DNA of 64,000 bases, from assembly GCF_014384905.1 (NCBI RefSeq), contig NZ_JACRSV010000001.1, forward strand, positions 1,054,001-1,118,000, read 5' to 3'. Numbering within the stretch: the first letter of the stretch is position 1; every line of letters begins with the position of its first letter. The stretch comes from Fumia xinanensis. Lineage in GTDB: Bacteria; Bacillota; Clostridia; Oscillospirales; Ruminococcaceae. Of this stretch, positions 32,677 to 41,167 are shown one piece after another. The notes beneath the pieces are model-generated. The model was not told where the DNA came from, did no database searches, and saw only the letters and a list, made by a program, of their open reading frames with translations. Both the position numbers and the translations under genes were made by a program.

Positions 32677-33764
32677 AAGAAAATAACAAAACTCTTCTGA
32701 TGAGCCTCAAGAAAACAAGCGGGCGAATCATCGAAGCCGTTATCCAAAAAGCGGAAAGGGACTGCCCCGGGGCGCTGGCCCTCATCGGCGTATACGGCTC
32801 CCAGCAGACCGGAGACGTCCACTCGAAATCGGACTTGGACCTGCTGATCGTCATCGACGACGACCGGGGATGGGCCTTAGGAAAAACCTTCCTTCTGAGA
32901 GACGTGGGCTACGACCTTTACTGCACCAGCTGGGAGAGGTTGGAGGCGGACGCAGCCTGCGCGTCGCCCCATCTATCAAAGCTGTTAGACGCGGACATTG
33001 TCTACACTTCCGGAGAGGAAGCAAAAAAACGGCTTGCAGAGCTCAGGCTGAGGGCAGCGGATATTCTGTCAAGACCTTTTTCGAAAGAAGTGTTTGACCG
33101 GGCTGATGCCGCGTTTTCCCGTGCAAAACAGGCTTTTGCCGACATGCTTCTCGAAAAAAAGGAAGGGGATTGTAAAAAATTCCTGGCGGAAATGATTGAC
33201 GAAACAGAAAACACGATCTGCCTTTTAAACCAAACCTATTTTAAACTGGGTTTGAGAAGGCGGTTTTGTGAATTGGAACAGATGCCGCGAAAACCTGAAA
33301 ACTTCGTTTTTCTCATCCAAAACGCCGTCGCTTCAAAAACGGCGGCCGAAAGAAACGAAGCGGGCTGCCGGCTGCTGGCAGCAGTGCAAAGTTATTTCAA
33401 CAGCATTTCCTTTCCGAAAAAAGCTCCGTCGAGGGACGATATTCGCGGTGTCTACGAGGAAATGGTCTCAAATTGGAAAAACAAAATGCTCCTGGCCGAC
33501 GAAATCAACGACCCCCATCTCGCTTTGATGAACATGGCGAGTTTACAGCAGCTATTCGACGAACTCCATGAGCAGTACGATATGGAGCGTTACGACGCGA
33601 TCAGCGGCTTCTGTCCGGATAATCTCAGCGCGTCCGCCGCATTTTTCGACAACGCCTTGGAACAATTCCTCGGCGAGTATGAAAAAGTGGGGCTTGAACC
33701 GTTGACATACGAAACTTTGGAAGAATTTGAACGGGATTATCTGAGCAAACCGGTTGTCCCTTAG
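32673..33764 (+). CDS. Nucleotidyltransferase-domain protein
   Basis: 363 residues. The N-terminal domain has the pol-beta-type signature GVYGSQQTGDVHSKSDLDLL (about residues 34-53), with the G-S motif and paired aspartates that bind Mg-NTP. The C-terminal 200 residues are helical and acidic with no family I recognise. It may modify a small molecule such as an aminoglycoside, or act as a regulator. The ATG overlaps the rsgA stop (ATGA), so it is co-translated. Confidence 0.8.
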   Translation: MKENNKTLLMSLKKTSGRIIEAVIQKAERDCPGALALIGVYGSQQTGDVHSKSDLDLLIVIDDDRGWALGKTFLLRDVGYDLYCTSWERLEADAACASPHLSKLLDADIVYTSGEEAKKRLAELRLRAADILSRPFSKEVFDRADAAFSRAKQAFADMLLEKKEGDCKKFLAEMIDETENTICLLNQTYFKLGLRRRFCELEQMPRKPENFVFLIQNAVASKTAAERNEAGCRLLAAVQSYFNSISFPKKAPSRDDIRGVYEEMVSNWKNKMLLADEINDPHLALMNMASLQQLFDELHEQYDMERYDAISGFCPDNLSASAAFFDNALEQFLGEYEKVGLEPLTYETLEEFERDYLSKPVVP

Positions 33765-33782
33765 AAGAATCCGTGGTACACT
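33754..33782 (+). promoter_or_regulatory. Sigma-A promoter upstream of hflX
   Basis: TTGTCC, 17 bases, TACACT. The -35 overlaps the last codons of the nucleotidyltransferase gene and the start site would lie about 30 bases before the hflX ATG. Confidence 0.65.
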
Positions 33783-33818
33783 AATAGAACAACACCGAAA
33801 GGAAAGGTGATTGCATAT

Positions 33819-35084
33819 ATGAATATGAATCGTGAAGAACGGCGGCAGAAAGCCGTCATCGCCGGTGTGGATACCGGAAGCTACGACCTTTTTGCCTCGC
33901 TGGACGAACTAGCGGAGCTTGCCGATACCGCGGGCGCCGACGTCATCGGGCGCTTTACCCAGAACCGGGACGGCATCGATAACGCCACCTACATCGGCGG
34001 CGGAAAGCTACAGGAAATCAAGGAATTCATCGTAAAAAGCGGGGCCGATCTCCTGATATTCGACGACGAGCTGACGGGAAGCCAATTCCGCAACATCGAA
34101 GAAATCGTCGACGTGAGGGTCATCGACCGAACCACCCTTATCCTAGACATTTTTGCCCAGCGGGCCAAGAGCAGCGAGGGTAAACTGCAAGTAGAGCTGG
34201 CCCAGCAGAAATACCGGCTCCCACGGCTGATCGGACTGGGCAAAAGCTTGTCCCGGCTGGGCGGCGGCATCGGTACCCGCGGCCCCGGCGAAACCAAGCT
34301 GGAAAGCGACCGGCGGCATATCCGCAGACGGATAAACGCCCTGGAGCAGGAGCTGGAAACTCTGGGAAAACGCCGGGCCAGGGTGCGGGAACGGCGAAGC
34401 AAACTGAGCGTCCCCACCATTGCAATCGTCGGCTACACCAACGTGGGAAAATCCACTCTGCTCAATCTACTGACCGACGCGGGGGTCTACACTCAGAATC
34501 AGCTTTTCGCCACCCTGGACCCTACGGCCCGGGAAATCGTCCTGCCCGACGGCCAGCACGCTGTCATCATCGATACGGTCGGCCTGATCCAGCGGCTGCC
34601 GCATCAGTTGGTCGAGGCGTTTAAGTCCACCTTGGAGGAAGCGGCCTCTGCCGACGTGATCCTCAATGTCTGCGACGCCGCCGACCCTATGGCGAAGCAG
34701 CAGATCGAGGTGACGAAAACCCTTTTGGGCGAACTGGGCTGCGGCGACACGCCGGTCATCACCGTCTACAACAAGGCGGATCTGCTGGACGATGTTCCCG
34801 AACCTTTAAAAGAAAGCCGTGCCGTTTATATCTCGGCGAAGGAGAACAAAGGTGTCGACCGGCTGATGGAAGCCATCGCCGACGCGCTCTCCGGTTCGAT
34901 GAAAGAGGTTTGGCTCCTCATTCCCTACGACCAGGGAAGCCTGTTAAACCACATCCGCCAGCAGGGAAAGGTCTATGCCGAAAGCTTCGAGGAAGCGGGG
35001 GTTTCCATACACGCTTTGGTGGAGCGGAAAATACTCAAATCCCTGCTGCCGTACTGTTGTGACGGCAGGGAAAAAGAAGAGTAA
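33819..35084 (+). CDS. hflX: HflX, ribosome-associated GTPase
   Basis: 421 residues. The N-terminal HflX domain (about 1-195) ends in the conserved LGKSLSRLGGGIGTRGPGETKLE; the G domain follows with YTNVGKSTLLNLL, DTVGLIQRLPH and VYNKADLL. HflX splits and rescues stalled 70S ribosomes after heat or antibiotic stress. An ATG at 33819 is 11 bases after GGAAAGG; a GTG 12 bases upstream is too close to it. It follows rsgA, another ribosome GTPase. Confidence 0.95.
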   Translation: MNMNREERRQKAVIAGVDTGSYDLFASLDELAELADTAGADVIGRFTQNRDGIDNATYIGGGKLQEIKEFIVKSGADLLIFDDELTGSQFRNIEEIVDVRVIDRTTLILDIFAQRAKSSEGKLQVELAQQKYRLPRLIGLGKSLSRLGGGIGTRGPGETKLESDRRHIRRRINALEQELETLGKRRARVRERRSKLSVPTIAIVGYTNVGKSTLLNLLTDAGVYTQNQLFATLDPTAREIVLPDGQHAVIIDTVGLIQRLPHQLVEAFKSTLEEAASADVILNVCDAADPMAKQQIEVTKTLLGELGCGDTPVITVYNKADLLDDVPEPLKESRAVYISAKENKGVDRLMEAIADALSGSMKEVWLLIPYDQGSLLNHIRQQGKVYAESFEEAGVSIHALVERKILKSLLPYCCDGREKEE

Positions 35085-35119
35085 GTCTACAAACAGTTTT
35101 ACGGGAACCAAACCAGTAG

Positions 35120-35153
35120 TAAGCCTCCAAAGCGATACCGTTTTGGAGGCTTA
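35120..35153 (+). terminator. Terminator between hflX and the convergent HAD gene
   Basis: TAAGCCTCCAAA pairs with TTTGGAGGCTTA around a 10-base loop. The following TTATTCAT is a weak T-run, while the minus strand gives a similar tail, so it may serve both convergent genes. Confidence 0.65.
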
Positions 35154-35161
35154 TTCATAAT

Positions 35162-35659
35162 CTACAATTGGATTTTACTCATATCCGATAGTTTTTGAAT
35201 AGAGTTTTTACATTTTAAATTGATACCAAAAAATTTTATTCCACATTTTTCAGCCAATTCCATATCTGCAAAAGAATCACCCACATAAAAAGATTCTCTT
35301 AAATTAATTTCTGGATATTTTCTGCAAGCTGCCTGTATCATGCCAGGTTTTGGCTTGTAGCAGTTGCAGTTGACATTTTTGCTGTGTGGACAATAAAAAA
35401 TATCCAATATTTCTACTCCATTATTATGAAGCTCATCTAAGAGCATTTCTGTAAAGCTTTGATAATCGGATAAAGATATGATTCCATCACCAATAATATA
35501 TTGATTTGTTATTATAATGATTTTATATCCTGCTATAATGAATTTGTTCATTGCCTCTATAGCTCCCTCTAATATTTCGGGCTTTTTGACTTGACTCCAA
35601 CACAAATCCGGATAATCCCTATTAATTGTTCCATCCCTATCTAAAAAGGCAATTTTCAT
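35162..35659 (-). CDS. HAD-family phosphatase (HisB-N/GmhB type), AT-rich and probably acquired
   Basis: 165 residues with FLDRDGTINRD at the N-terminus (both catalytic aspartates), IIIITNQ as motif II, KPKPGMIQAA as motif III and YVGDSFADMELAE as motif IV. A Cys-x-His-type cluster (FYCPHSKNVNCNCYKP) matches the zinc loop of GmhB/HisB-N phosphatases acting on sugar or histidinol phosphates. The gene is visibly AT-rich with AT-ending codons, unlike every neighbour, which suggests transfer. GGAGGGATAAAGC precedes the ATG. Confidence 0.88.
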   Translation of the reverse strand: MKIAFLDRDGTINRDYPDLCWSQVKKPEILEGAIEAMNKFIIAGYKIIIITNQYIIGDGIISLSDYQSFTEMLLDELHNNGVEILDIFYCPHSKNVNCNCYKPKPGMIQAACRKYPEINLRESFYVGDSFADMELAEKCGIKFFGINLKCKNSIQKLSDMSKIQL

Positions 35660-36069
35660 GCTTTATCCCTCCATACGCCCATTGCACCACATTTTATTTT
35701 GATACAAAAAGGCTGGTTTTGTCGGCTTGGCGATAAATTTGAGGACGGAATCCTCAAAGGATTTCTTCAGCGATAAGCGCAATTTTACTACGTTTATTGT
35801 ACCACAAAAACTTGACAACGCAAAGTCATGTTATAAAATTACAGACTCCGGCTCATTTTTTTGAGCACCCGAACGCCGCCTCCGCTCCTGTATTGCGCCG
35901 GTTGACAGAGGGCCCTAACCTCATAGTGTCTGCCGAAGCTGTCTGCGGGGGATCTGTAGTGCAAGCCGTTTGTGAGAGGAGAAAGCAGTTTTTGGATGAA
36001 GCCGATTTTCACCCCTCCTTCCGCTTCCGCATATTGTGTAAGAGGATTATTATAAGGCGGGTGAGGGGT
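35660..36069 (+). other. 410-base region between the HAD gene and ytaF, with a long ytaF leader
   Basis: Next to the HAD gene is an 8-bp hairpin (TTTGAGGA/TCCTCAAA, 35738-35758). After the promoter listed next, about 225 bases of leader precede ytaF. It is GC-rich with several complementary blocks (GCCGG, GGGCCC, GTCTGC repeated at 35929 and 35941) and ends near GAGGATTATTATAAGGCGG. It reads as a structured leader, but I cannot match it to a known riboswitch; the Mn2+ yybP-ykoY signature GGGGAGTA is not present. A reading frame crosses it but shows no homology to YtaF. Confidence 0.5.
35812..35839 (+). promoter_or_regulatory. Sigma-A promoter upstream of ytaF
   Basis: A consensus TTGACA, 16 bases, TAAAAT (TATAAA also possible with shorter spacing). 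Confidence 0.65.
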
Positions 36070-36702
36070 TTGGTCAGTGTTTTGCTGGTTTTGGCGGTGG
36101 TTCTCGATGGATTTACCGCCTGTTTTGCCTACGGGGTCAATCGGATAAAAATTCCTTTGTTGTCGGCGGTGCTCATCTCCCTGATGGGCACGGGGATGCT
36201 GATGCTTTCCCTGGGAGCGGCAGACTGGGTGGGGGGATACATACCGCCCCATGTGTGCAAGGTGTTGAGCTTTTCTGTGCTGTTTCTCATCGGTCTTTGC
36301 AACCTGTTCCAGAACTCGGTCAAGGCGATCCTCCAAAAAGCCAGCGACAACAGCAAAAAGATGAGCTTCCGCTGGTCAGGTATCTCGTTTATGCTCTCGG
36401 TCTGCCTGGACGAGACAAAAGCGGATGCCGACTGCTCCAAGGTCCTCTCCGCCAAGGAGGCGCTGGCGCTGGGGGCGGCGCTGTCCATTGATTCGCTGGC
36501 CACCGGCTTCGGCAGCGGGCTTATCGGGCAGAATTATCTGCTGATTCTGGCATTGGCGCTCATCATGCACATGACGGCTATCCTTTTGGGGCACTTTCTG
36601 GGGGAGAAGGTCTCCAAAGGGGCGGGCACCAAGCATCTCCAGCTGGAATGGCTGGGCGGCGTCATCCTGATGGTTCTGGCGTTTATCCGGCTGTTAGGGT
36701 AG
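36070..36702 (+). CDS. ytaF: YtaF, sporulation membrane protein of the MntP-like family
   Basis: About 210 residues with six hydrophobic segments. The two internal halves carry the repeated acidic motif: LDGFTACFAYGVNRIKIP near the start and SIDSLATGFGSGL in the second half, as in YtaF and the MntP Mn2+ exporter. I start it at TTG 36070, nine bases after AAGGCGG, which gives the usual family length; a GTG three codons upstream is the alternative. The longer frame adds about 90 residues of non-membrane sequence without homology. Loss of ytaF in Bacillus affects sporulation; the transported ion is unproven. Confidence 0.82.
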   Translation: MVSVLLVLAVVLDGFTACFAYGVNRIKIPLLSAVLISLMGTGMLMLSLGAADWVGGYIPPHVCKVLSFSVLFLIGLCNLFQNSVKAILQKASDNSKKMSFRWSGISFMLSVCLDETKADADCSKVLSAKEALALGAALSIDSLATGFGSGLIGQNYLLILALALIMHMTAILLGHFLGEKVSKGAGTKHLQLEWLGGVILMVLAFIRLLG

Positions 36703-36716
36703 ACGCGCCAAAATAC

Positions 36717-36747
36717 GCCCTGCCGGGAACATGCCGGCGGGGCTTTT
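36717..36747 (+). terminator. Terminator after ytaF
   Basis: GCCCTGCCGG pairs with CCGGCGGGGC (one G.T) around a 7-base loop, then TTTT. Confidence 0.8.
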
Positions 36748-36863
36748 GCAATGTTTACAGAATGCCCCTTTTTTTTCGCTTTGATCTGCATTATAATAGG
36801 CATATTGGACAAATCTGCAAATCAACCTGAAAAGAGAACGGAACAAGAAAGGCGGTCGGATCA

Positions 36864-37781
36864 ATGAAGTACATTTCCATCGGAAACGGGGCGTTCAGCG
36901 CTTCGGAAATCGCGCTGGGCTGTATGCGGATAAACGGTCTCAGCAGCAAGCAAGCAGAAATCTTAGTTAGCACGGCGCTGGAACAGGGAATCGATTTTTT
37001 TGACCACGCCGACATCTATGGCGGCGGCAAATCGGAGGAAGTGTTTGCCGATGCACTCCACATGAATGACGACGTACGGGAGACAATTCTCATCCAGACC
37101 AAGTGCGCCATCCACGACGGATACTATGACTTTTCGAAAAAACACATCCTGCGCTCGGTGGAGGGGAGCCTTCGTCGGCTACACACCGACTATATCGATG
37201 TTTTGCTCCTTCACCGGCCTGACGCCCTCATGGAGCCGGAAGAAGTGGCGGAGGCCTTTGCCGAACTGCGGACAAGCGGCAAAGTGCGATATTTTGGAGT
37301 CAGCAACCAAAATCCTTACCAGATGGAGCTTTTGCAGAAATATTTGCAGGACCGTATCATTATAAACCAGCTCCAGCTTAGCCTGACAAACACCGGCATG
37401 ATCGACGCCGGTATCAACGTCAACACCCAATTTGACGGCGCCATTAACCGGGACGGATCGGTACTCGATTACTGCCGACTACACGACATCACCATCCAGC
37501 CGTGGAGCCCCTTGCAATATGGATTTTTTGAGGGCGTTTTCCTGGGGAGCGACAAATATCCGGAACTAAACACTGTCATCGGCGAGCTGGCCCGGAAATA
37601 CGACGTATCGGACACCGCTATCGCCTTTGCCTGGCTGCTGCGACATCCAGCCAAAATGCAGCCCATCGCCGGCACCACAAATCCACAAAGACTTGCCGAT
37701 ATCTGCCAGGCCTCCGAAGTGGAGCTCACCCGGGCGGAGTGGTATGACCTGTATAAAGCGGCGGGAAACAAGCTGCCGTAA
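36864..37781 (+). CDS. Aldo/keto reductase (YdhF-like)
   Basis: 305-residue TIM-barrel oxidoreductase. The AKR residues are visible: D44-x-x-x-Y in FFDHADIYGGG, K in IQTKCAI (about 77), H in LLLHRPDALM (about 108). VRYFGVSNQNPYQ and the C-terminal IAGTTNP fit the NADPH-binding part. It belongs to the YdhF/AKR11-12 group. A TATAAT at 36792-36797 lies 67 bases upstream without a clear -35. AGAAAGGCGG precedes the ATG. Confidence 0.92.
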   Translation: MKYISIGNGAFSASEIALGCMRINGLSSKQAEILVSTALEQGIDFFDHADIYGGGKSEEVFADALHMNDDVRETILIQTKCAIHDGYYDFSKKHILRSVEGSLRRLHTDYIDVLLLHRPDALMEPEEVAEAFAELRTSGKVRYFGVSNQNPYQMELLQKYLQDRIIINQLQLSLTNTGMIDAGINVNTQFDGAINRDGSVLDYCRLHDITIQPWSPLQYGFFEGVFLGSDKYPELNTVIGELARKYDVSDTAIAFAWLLRHPAKMQPIAGTTNPQRLADICQASEVELTRAEWYDLYKAAGNKLP

Positions 37782-37792
37782 AGGTTTTAAAT

Positions 37793-38617
37793 TTGAAAGA
37801 GGGCGCTGATTTGGTATATGTCATCGAACGCGGCTTTGCAGAATCCGGCATAAACCCCATCACCAATCGGCCTTATGACTCTTCCTGGATGGTATTTTGT
37901 CTCACCGATTCCAGCGAATATCATATGTTGTGCGGAAGCCAATGCGGCTGTGCCTATACATTGAAAGTGAGCAGACGGTATCCCTATTGGGAGTCGGCGG
38001 TATGTGATTTTATCGAGTTTCAGGAAACAAAGGGAAAAAATATCATTTTGTTCATCGGACGAGAAGAGCTTCAAGCGGCAAAAGAAAAATGTAAGGGACA
38101 TCATTTCAACGAGGCATGCCTGAGGGACTATGAGCCGGATGTGCTGGTTCACAGTACCTCAGGCGAAAATTGGCAGAGCATCCAGGCTGATGGCTGTCTC
38201 AAAAGCTGGAACATTTTGGCTAAAGAAAAACGCCATTGGGAAGATGCCCCTATAGGGCTTCGGCTGGGGGACCCCAAGGATTTCAGCGATTACGTGATGT
38301 TTTCTACAGGTGCAATATCCAGTGAAATCGTGGTTTTATCTAAACAAAACGGGAAGATAGTTATGGATGAAAACATGCCATATACGCCTGGAGCCCGCCT
38401 CTACTTCGATGCGGCCAAAATCGCAGCGGACGGCTTGCTCATCCGGGATGGACAACATCTGAAAGTGGAGAGGTCGCTTCCGTTGCACCCTTACCTGATT
38501 TGGACTGCAACGTGGGAAATCGTTGGTTTGAAGCAGAATATTTCGACTCCGAAAGAATTTACTGCAAAATCCAATCAACTTTTTCAGAAACTATATGGCA
38601 GGAATCTCCAAAAATAA
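37793..38617 (+). CDS. Unrecognised protein, perhaps ADP-ribosyltransferase/KptA-like in its C-terminal half
   Basis: 274 residues from a TTG eight bases after AAAGG. The N-terminal half is unlike anything I know, with cysteines in MLCGSQCGCAY. The C-terminal half reads DVLVHSTSGENWQSIQADG, later DYVMFSTGAISSEIVVL and GARLYFDAAKIAADGLLIRD. A leading H-S/T, a short helix, a glycine and later strands with a second conserved stretch recall RNA 2'-phosphotransferase and DarT-type folds, but the match is weak. It follows the aldo/keto reductase by 11 bases and may share its transcript. Confidence 0.7.
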   Translation: MKEGADLVYVIERGFAESGINPITNRPYDSSWMVFCLTDSSEYHMLCGSQCGCAYTLKVSRRYPYWESAVCDFIEFQETKGKNIILFIGREELQAAKEKCKGHHFNEACLRDYEPDVLVHSTSGENWQSIQADGCLKSWNILAKEKRHWEDAPIGLRLGDPKDFSDYVMFSTGAISSEIVVLSKQNGKIVMDENMPYTPGARLYFDAAKIAADGLLIRDGQHLKVERSLPLHPYLIWTATWEIVGLKQNISTPKEFTAKSNQLFQKLYGRNLQK

Positions 38618-38720
38618 ATCCAAATGGCCTGTAAATGATTTAAAATTACGATTTGTAAATTAGATGTACAAGCCATTGGCTTTTGATAAAATCGAACTGA
38701 TGATAAAGGCGGTGATAACG

Positions 38721-39821
38721 ATGGCGTTTGACAAGTTAAAAGCTCTCATTCGGGAAAGCAGCGACTATTTACAGCAGGACGAAGCCCTCATTTGTGAGCA
38801 GAATCTCGGTTCTCTGAAAACCGTTACTGTGGTCTATACGCTGATTTTATCGGCTTATACCATCCTCGCCTTTACCTTTTTTCAAAGCCAGGTTTTAAAT
38901 TTTATCTATCTTATCTGCCTGGCAGTTCAATACAGTGTTGACGGGCTGATTTTCTACCTGCTGAGGAAGAAAGCGATGAAGGCAAGGGAAGTCCAGCATC
39001 TGTGCTCCTGCATGAGTATCATGATCGCATCCTTTGTCATTCTCGTTTCGATTTTTCCCTTTCCGGAACGGCCAGCTATCTTTTTTGCTCCGGTTTTAGT
39101 GGGTATATCCGTTATTTTTATACTTTCATTTCACCGACAGGTGATTCTGCTTTCCTGCTATATGGCGGTGTACTGTGTTCTGGTGATTTGCTTTAAAGCC
39201 CAGAATGCAGTGCGTTACGACATCTGGGCAGCGATACCGTCCTATGCCATTTCGGTGGTCTGTGCCTATAACATTGCGGTGCTTCGCCTGCGGGACTATC
39301 GTTCCCGGCTCCGGTTCCAGCAACTTAGTATCATTGACAAACCAACCGGAGTTTTCAATAAGGCTACCACCGAGGAGCTGTGCGATATCTATTTGAAGCA
39401 TCTGGACAAAAATTCCCGCTGCGCCCTGATAATTCTGGATATGGACAATTTTAAGGACATCAACGACTCTTACGGGCATTTGGAAGGGGACAGGGTGCTC
39501 TCGAAGATCGGGACCATTTTGCAGGATAACTTCCATAAAGACGATGTGGTCGGCCGGATCGGCGGCGATGAATTTTTGGTTTTGATGAAAGGGATAAAGG
39601 ATCGGGAAGCAGCGGTACGAAGAGGCCATGAGCTGATTACCAAGGCAAACGCAGCCTTTCCAGCCTTCAGCCGGCCTCAAATTTCATGCAGCTTGGGCAT
39701 TGCCGTCAGTGAAGCCGGAAATGACTACCCTACGTTGTTCCAAAAGGCAGACGAGGCCCTATACGAAGCGAAAAAGCGGGGAAAAAGCCAGTGGGCCATT
39801 TACTCCATTGCGGAAAAATAA
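38721..39821 (+). CDS. Membrane-bound diguanylate cyclase (GGDEF domain)
   Basis: 366 residues. About six membrane helices (38-195) precede a cytoplasmic GGDEF domain with DKPTGVFNKAT, DMDNFKDINDSYGH and the intact active site GRIGGDEFLVLM near residue 290. An RxxD inhibitory site just before it is not obvious. It should make cyclic di-GMP. I place the start at the ATG after AAAGGCGGTGATAACG; earlier in-frame ATGs lack a ribosome binding site. Confidence 0.9.
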   Translation: MAFDKLKALIRESSDYLQQDEALICEQNLGSLKTVTVVYTLILSAYTILAFTFFQSQVLNFIYLICLAVQYSVDGLIFYLLRKKAMKAREVQHLCSCMSIMIASFVILVSIFPFPERPAIFFAPVLVGISVIFILSFHRQVILLSCYMAVYCVLVICFKAQNAVRYDIWAAIPSYAISVVCAYNIAVLRLRDYRSRLRFQQLSIIDKPTGVFNKATTEELCDIYLKHLDKNSRCALIILDMDNFKDINDSYGHLEGDRVLSKIGTILQDNFHKDDVVGRIGGDEFLVLMKGIKDREAAVRRGHELITKANAAFPAFSRPQISCSLGIAVSEAGNDYPTLFQKADEALYEAKKRGKSQWAIYSIAEK

Positions 39822-39826
39822 TAATC

Positions 39827-39878
39827 TCTCCATTAAAAAAGCGCCTCCAGGATGATGGAGGCGCTTTTTTAATGGAGA
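39827..39878 (+). terminator. Very long bidirectional terminator
   Basis: A perfect 23-bp stem (TCTCCATTAAAAAAGCGCC then TCCA, with exact complement) around a 6-base loop. The A-run on the left and T-run on the right allow termination in both directions, serving the GGDEF gene and the minus-strand remnant opposite. Confidence 0.92.
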
Positions 39879-39919
39879 AATGCTGAAAAGATTAACCTGT
39901 TATTTATCATTTTTCGTTT

Positions 39920-40183
39920 TTATTGAGCAAGCCGCATATCTGATAAATATTTCGGACATAGCCCCCTTTGTAGCCGTACCGCAGCGGAGTCAAACACAAG
40001 CATGTCTGAGATTACCACGTCGATGTCGATAATGGGTTTGGCGGGGAGGCCCTCCACCGAGGTGCTTCCCACATGCTCAATCGCAAGGGAAAGGCCTTGG
40101 AGGCCACGGTTCAGTTCTTCGCGGATTCTGCTGAATTCCGCCTTCCACTGGGAGTTATGGGGTACGACGGCAATCGTTGGCAT
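39920..40183 (-). pseudogene. Truncated GrpB/UPF0157-family nucleotidyltransferase-like gene
   Basis: 87 residues, starting PTIAVVPHNSQWKAEFSRI and continuing through IEHVGSTSVEGLPAKPIIDIDVV, the GrpB family core including the G-S-T-S and paired Asp residues. Homologues have about 170 residues; here homology ends near residue 70 and a stop follows. The +1 frame of the tail stays open for a further 20 codons, so a frameshift plus deletion is likely. A terminator separates it from the aldose epimerase upstream on the same strand. Confidence 0.75.
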
Positions 40184-40209
40184 GGCTTAGGCTTCCTTTC
40201 TGTATTCTA

Positions 40210-40243
40210 AAAATCCGCATATCGTTTCGGGTATGCGGATTTT
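40210..40243 (-). terminator. Terminator after the aldose epimerase gene
   Basis: AAAATCCGCATA pairs with TATGCGGATTTT around a 10-base loop, with A/T runs on both sides; placed seven bases after the minus-strand stop codon. Confidence 0.85.
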
Positions 40244-40250
40244 CCACGTC

Positions 40251-41132
40251 CTACACTTTTTCGATTTCCAATATGTGCGTTTTGCTTTCGCCGGGTGCCA
40301 GCGTCACAACATTGTGTTTGTTTTCAAGAGTGTTGTCCTCGGTGTTCAGAACCGAAAGCCCCTGCCACGCCTCGACGCAGAGGAATTTCGCGTTCATCAT
40401 GTTCCAGACACAGAGGTCGCTGAAGTTTTGAAGCCTGTATTCCACCGCTTCTCCGGTTTTGCTGTCTTTGAGGATGACTTTCCGGGAGTTAAGATTATCT
40501 AGAATCACCGAATCAACCCGGTTGAAGATATTATGGTCCAGCCGGAAGGTCTGAGGATCGGACAAAAAGGTCTCTCTGCGGTCGATGTCGATCTGCCGTT
40601 CCTTAAAGTTATACAAGGGGCAGTCCTGCCGTTCCGGCTGGTCGAAAAGGAGGCTGTAGTCGGAGAAATCACTGCCCTTAGACGACTCAAAAGGCACCTT
40701 CAGGCCCGGATGAGTGCCGATGCAGTAGGGCATTGGCTCGTCATTTGTGTTATGTACTGTCAGCTCCAGCCGGATGCCGCCGGGAAGCAGCGTGTATTCC
40801 GCTGTCAGGGAAAACCGGTAGGGATAGTGGGAGAGTGTTTCCTCATTCTCACAGACCGAAAATACTGCCCGCTCGGCAGAGGGCTGCTCCACCTCCCAGG
40901 GAAGGTTTCGGACAACACCGTGGTTTGGCATGTCATATTCCCTGCCCTTAATGGTGAGCTTTTTGTTGCGGGTGTTGCTGACGATGGGGAACAGCAGGGG
41001 CGAGCTCCGTTCCCAGCCGTTTGGATCACCGGGCCATAGCATCTCGTTGCCGGCGCTGTCCCGAAGCGACTTCAGCTCGGCGCCGGTGAGGGAAATATGT
41101 GCTGTCATACCGTTGTTTTGCAGGGTTATCAT
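40251..41132 (-). CDS. Aldose 1-epimerase family protein (LacX-like)
   Basis: 293-residue galactose-mutarotase-like protein. NGMTAHISLTGAELKSLRD at the start, WPGDPNGWERSSPLLFPIV, HGVVRNLPWEVE (catalytic His) and CIGTHPGLKVPF (second His) match the LacX-like subgroup. It interconverts anomers of hexoses or hexose phosphates. It has a consensus promoter 36 bases upstream and its own terminator, so it forms a single-gene unit. Confidence 0.92.
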   Translation of the reverse strand: MITLQNNGMTAHISLTGAELKSLRDSAGNEMLWPGDPNGWERSSPLLFPIVSNTRNKKLTIKGREYDMPNHGVVRNLPWEVEQPSAERAVFSVCENEETLSHYPYRFSLTAEYTLLPGGIRLELTVHNTNDEPMPYCIGTHPGLKVPFESSKGSDFSDYSLLFDQPERQDCPLYNFKERQIDIDRRETFLSDPQTFRLDHNIFNRVDSVILDNLNSRKVILKDSKTGEAVEYRLQNFSDLCVWNMMNAKFLCVEAWQGLSVLNTEDNTLENKHNVVTLAPGESKTHILEIEKV

Positions 41133-41167
41133 TATCCGTCATCCCTTTCTGTTATAATTGTTCAATT

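Noticed and set aside
35846..36069. A yybP-ykoY (Mn2+) riboswitch before ytaF
   Set aside because: The GGTTGACAG and CTCATAGTG segments looked suggestive, but the required GGGGAGTA loop and paired helices could not be placed.
35797..36069. A 91-codon N-terminal extension of YtaF
   Set aside because: The extension crosses the promoter, has no membrane character or homology to YtaF, and a ribosome binding site is present at the later TTG.
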